Assembly (NCBI GenBank): GCA_013151705.1
Contig: JAADHT010000132.1
Coordinates: 1 to 15,684 of the forward strand
From: Kiritimatiellota bacterium
GTDB lineage: Bacteria > Verrucomicrobiota > Lentisphaeria > Victivallales > JAADHT01
Direction: 5' to 3'
DNA: 15,684 bases
Part shown: in pieces, positions 14,057 to 15,684 of the stretch
Numbering within the stretch: position 1 is the first letter of the stretch
Layout of the letters: every line of letters starts with the position of its first letter
The notes under the pieces: model-generated
Told to the model about the DNA's origin: nothing
Databases searched by the model: none
What the model saw: only the letters and a program-made list of their open reading frames with translations
Made by a program: the position numbers and the translations under genes

Positions 14057-15043
14057 TCAGTTTCCATCGGCGTTCATTCGCGATTTGGCGATTTGCGCGA
14101 TTTGCGCGAGATCATCCGCGATTTGCGCGGCCAACTCCTCCGGAGAACGAAAACAGCGCTCCTCACGGATGTGCCGAACGAATTCGGTGTCCAAAACGTT
14201 GCCGTACAAATCGCCGTTGAAACCGAGCAAATGCGTTTCCACCAGTGTTTTGGAACGTTGTTTCTCTTTGAACGAGGGGGATTCGCCCACGGAAACCGCC
14301 GCGGGCCATCGTTGTCCATCCTCCATCACGGCGAAACCCGCGTAGACGCCGTCCGGGGGCAGAATGACATCGGGAATCGCGATATTCGCGGTCGGGCACT
14401 TCAAGTCCGAAGTCGCGATGTTCGCACCGCGCGACACCTTTCCGCGGACGGAGTGTCGGCGCCCCAGCATGGCGGTTGCGTCATCGAGCAGGCCTCCGCT
14501 GACGGCGCGGCGTATGGCGGTGCTGCTGACGACACCGCCGCCCAACGTGAACTCCTCGACCGGGTCGAGTTCGAAATTGTGGGATTTAGAGTATTTGGCA
14601 AGTGTTTCAACGTCGCCTTTTCCTTCCGCTCCGAAGCGCCATTTCGCGCCGACGCATATTCCGGCGATCTCGATACCGGGGGAATCCAGACAAGTCTCCA
14701 AAAAGACATCCGGCGGCATGGCCGCGAAATCCGCGGTGAATGGCAGAGTGACGACGGCGTCGATTCCGAACTTCGCCAGCAGATCGAATTTCTTTTCCCG
14801 CGAGACGAGAAGTTTCAACGGGGCGTTCGGAAAAAGCACGAATCTTGGATGCGGATGGAATGTCAGCACAACCGGTTTGGCGTTCAATCCGGCGGCCATC
14901 GTTTTCAGTCGAGCAAGGAGTTTCTGATGTCCAAGATGGACACCGTCGAAAACTCCCACCGCGACCGCTATCCTGGAGAATCCGCGCTTCGCCAATGATT
15001 CGAGCGACACCGCGCTCACCGTGGTTTTCTCTTTTATCGACAT
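14057..15043 (-). CDS. ribF: Bifunctional riboflavin kinase / FAD synthetase RibF
   Basis: The 328-residue protein converts riboflavin to FMN and then FAD in the cytoplasm. The N-terminal nucleotidyltransferase (FAD synthetase) domain has GVFDGVHLGHQ (30-40), TFHPHPRFVL (61-70) and SSTAIRRA (173-180). The riboflavin kinase domain follows, with PTAN at 217-220, VETHLLGFNGDLYG (268-281), in which Glu269 corresponds to the usual catalytic acid, and IREERCFRSPEELAAQI (292-308). The segment before PTAN is unusual: most homologues read LGFPTAN, here DLKCPTAN. Residues 306-319 carry an AQIADDLAQIAQIA micro-repeat. Start ATG 15043 was preferred to GTG 15055 because GGGGA sits 5 bp before it. tsaB ends 40 bp upstream on the same strand, so co-transcription is likely. 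Confidence 0.94.
   Translation of the reverse strand: MSIKEKTTVSAVSLESLAKRGFSRIAVAVGVFDGVHLGHQKLLARLKTMAAGLNAKPVVLTFHPHPRFVLFPNAPLKLLVSREKKFDLLAKFGIDAVVTLPFTADFAAMPPDVFLETCLDSPGIEIAGICVGAKWRFGAEGKGDVETLAKYSKSHNFELDPVEEFTLGGGVVSSTAIRRAVSGGLLDDATAMLGRRHSVRGKVSRGANIATSDLKCPTANIAIPDVILPPDGVYAGFAVMEDGQRWPAAVSVGESPSFKEKQRSKTLVETHLLGFNGDLYGNVLDTEFVRHIREERCFRSPEELAAQIADDLAQIAQIAKSRMNADGN
14089..14127 (-). repeat. 9-bp micro-repeat at the 3' end of ribF
   Basis: The unit cgatttgcg (plus strand) occurs at 14089-14097, 14098-14106 and 14119-14127, with a degenerate copy at 14081-14088. It encodes Ala-Gln-Ile in frame near the C-terminus of RibF. Confidence 0.8.
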
Positions 15044-15083
15044 AGCATTCCCCACATTAATCAGACGGTGTGCGAAAAGGTTG

Positions 15084-15684
15084 TTACAAGTTTCTTGGGA
15101 CGACCGGAGCGACGTGTGTCGCGGATCTTAAGTAAATCGGGTTTAAAAGGGTGTCGAAATCCCATTTCGGGTCGTCAATTTCCAAAAGACGCTCGACCGG
15201 AAACGAGTCGATGAACGCCACTTTCTCGAACAGTTCCTTCGGCAGGACTGATTCGATGGCGGCGGTCTCCCTTCTCGTCGCCGCTAAAACATCGAAATCG
15301 AAAAGGGCGGTAAAATCGTCCCGCGAAACCGCGAATATCGCGGAATCCCCGGAGATGGTGAAACCTTTCGGTCCGCGGTGAACCGGAAGCGCTAGAACTT
15401 CCCCGCGTCTGCCATCGTACAAAACCGCGATTTCCACGGCTTTCGACCGCGATTCCGCGATTTCCGCGGCTATCGCCAAGGCGGACGGCACGCCTCTCGC
15501 GGCGGCACGGCCCTTGGCGGTTGCGAAACCCGCGGTGAGAGCCGCAACGCTCCGCAAAGCGGTGAAGCTGCCGGGACCGGTTCCGCAGGTCCAGAAATCG
15601 ACATCGGACACTGTCAAACCCCATTCCCTCAACCGCTCGACGATCCAGGAGGCCGCACGAGACGAGTCGCGCGGCGGCATCGCT
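15084..15684 (-). CDS. tsaB: tRNA threonylcarbamoyladenosine biosynthesis protein TsaB, N-terminus beyond right edge
   Basis: The visible 199 full codons run to TAA at 15086-15084; the frame is open at the right edge, so the start and the first strands (usually containing a DTS motif) are missing. The core signature is GTGPGSFTALR followed by AALTAGFATAKG, the counterpart of GPGSFTGLRIGLATAKGLA in TsaB. TsaB is an inactive ASKHA-fold partner that holds TsaD and TsaE in the complex transferring threonylcarbamoyl to A37 of ANN-decoding tRNAs. The complete family is about 230 residues, so perhaps 30 are outside the window. The middle region reads AIAAEIAESRSKAVEIAV, a degenerate version of the Ala-Glu-Ile repeat seen in recD. 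It is probably in one operon with ribF. Confidence 0.9.
   Translation of the reverse strand, partial: AMPPRDSSRAASWIVERLREWGLTVSDVDFWTCGTGPGSFTALRSVAALTAGFATAKGRAAARGVPSALAIAAEIAESRSKAVEIAVLYDGRRGEVLALPVHRGPKGFTISGDSAIFAVSRDDFTALFDFDVLAATRRETAAIESVLPKELFEKVAFIDSFPVERLLEIDDPKWDFDTLLNPIYLRSATHVAPVVPRNL

Noticed and set aside
14081..14127. Short repeats considered as a CRISPR-like array
   Set aside because: Units are 9 bp with no spacers, lie in frame at the ribF 3' end, and no cas gene is present.
13946..14998. 350-codon plus-strand frame opposite ribF
   Set aside because: It is the complement of a fully conserved RibF and shows no domain of its own.

Overview
The window looks like chromosome from a member of the PVC group, most likely Lentisphaerae, Kiritimatiellae or Verrucomicrobia. 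The main pointer is a small secreted protein of the TIGR04073 'exosortase system-associated' family, which is known mainly from those lineages. A secreted protein with a HEAT-like repeat of the kind common in Planctomycetes and Verrucomicrobia agrees. Coding sequence is moderately GC-rich, genes start with ATG or TTG under clear Shine-Dalgarno sequences, and no insertion sequence, prophage, CRISPR array, tRNA or rRNA was seen.

Layout: (1) 1-2316, minus strand: a secreted HEAT-like protein running off the left edge, then a XerC/XerD tyrosine recombinase whose frame is broken once. (2) 2401-5896, plus strand: the TIGR04073 protein with its own promoter and two back-to-back terminators, a stand-alone HMGL-like aldolase, and the lipid II flippase MurJ. 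(3) 5897-6303: a hairpin-rich leader, an AT-rich 60-codon ORF and a probable bidirectional terminator where the two strands converge. (4) 6304-10442, minus: asparagine-synthetase-type amidotransferase asnB followed by a large multi-pass GT-C-like membrane protein. (5) 10443-11431: a structured spacer of unclear content and a secreted protein of unknown function. (6) 11636-15684, minus: RecD-like helicase, RibF and the 3' part of tsaB, with a 396-bp non-coding spacer between recD and ribF.

Functionally most genes are either core housekeeping (MurJ, RibF, TsaB, Xer, RecD) or envelope and surface related (TIGR04073 protein, GT-C protein, AsnB-type amidotransferase, two secreted unknowns). tsaB and ribF are 40 bp apart and probably co-transcribed. 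Other neighbours on one strand are separated by 75-400 bp and seem to be separate units.

The most unusual signals are: the frame break in xerC with a GTGA stop/start overlap; a C10 tract inside the secreted HEAT-like gene; in-frame 9-bp micro-repeats giving IAEIA/IAQIA peptides in recD and ribF (and a decayed version in tsaB), on a background full of CGCG-centred words; the structured, compositionally odd stretch after murJ; and a possible small RNA or palindromic repeat in the recD-ribF spacer. I did not find convincing evidence for a new multi-gene system; these are leads, not proof.
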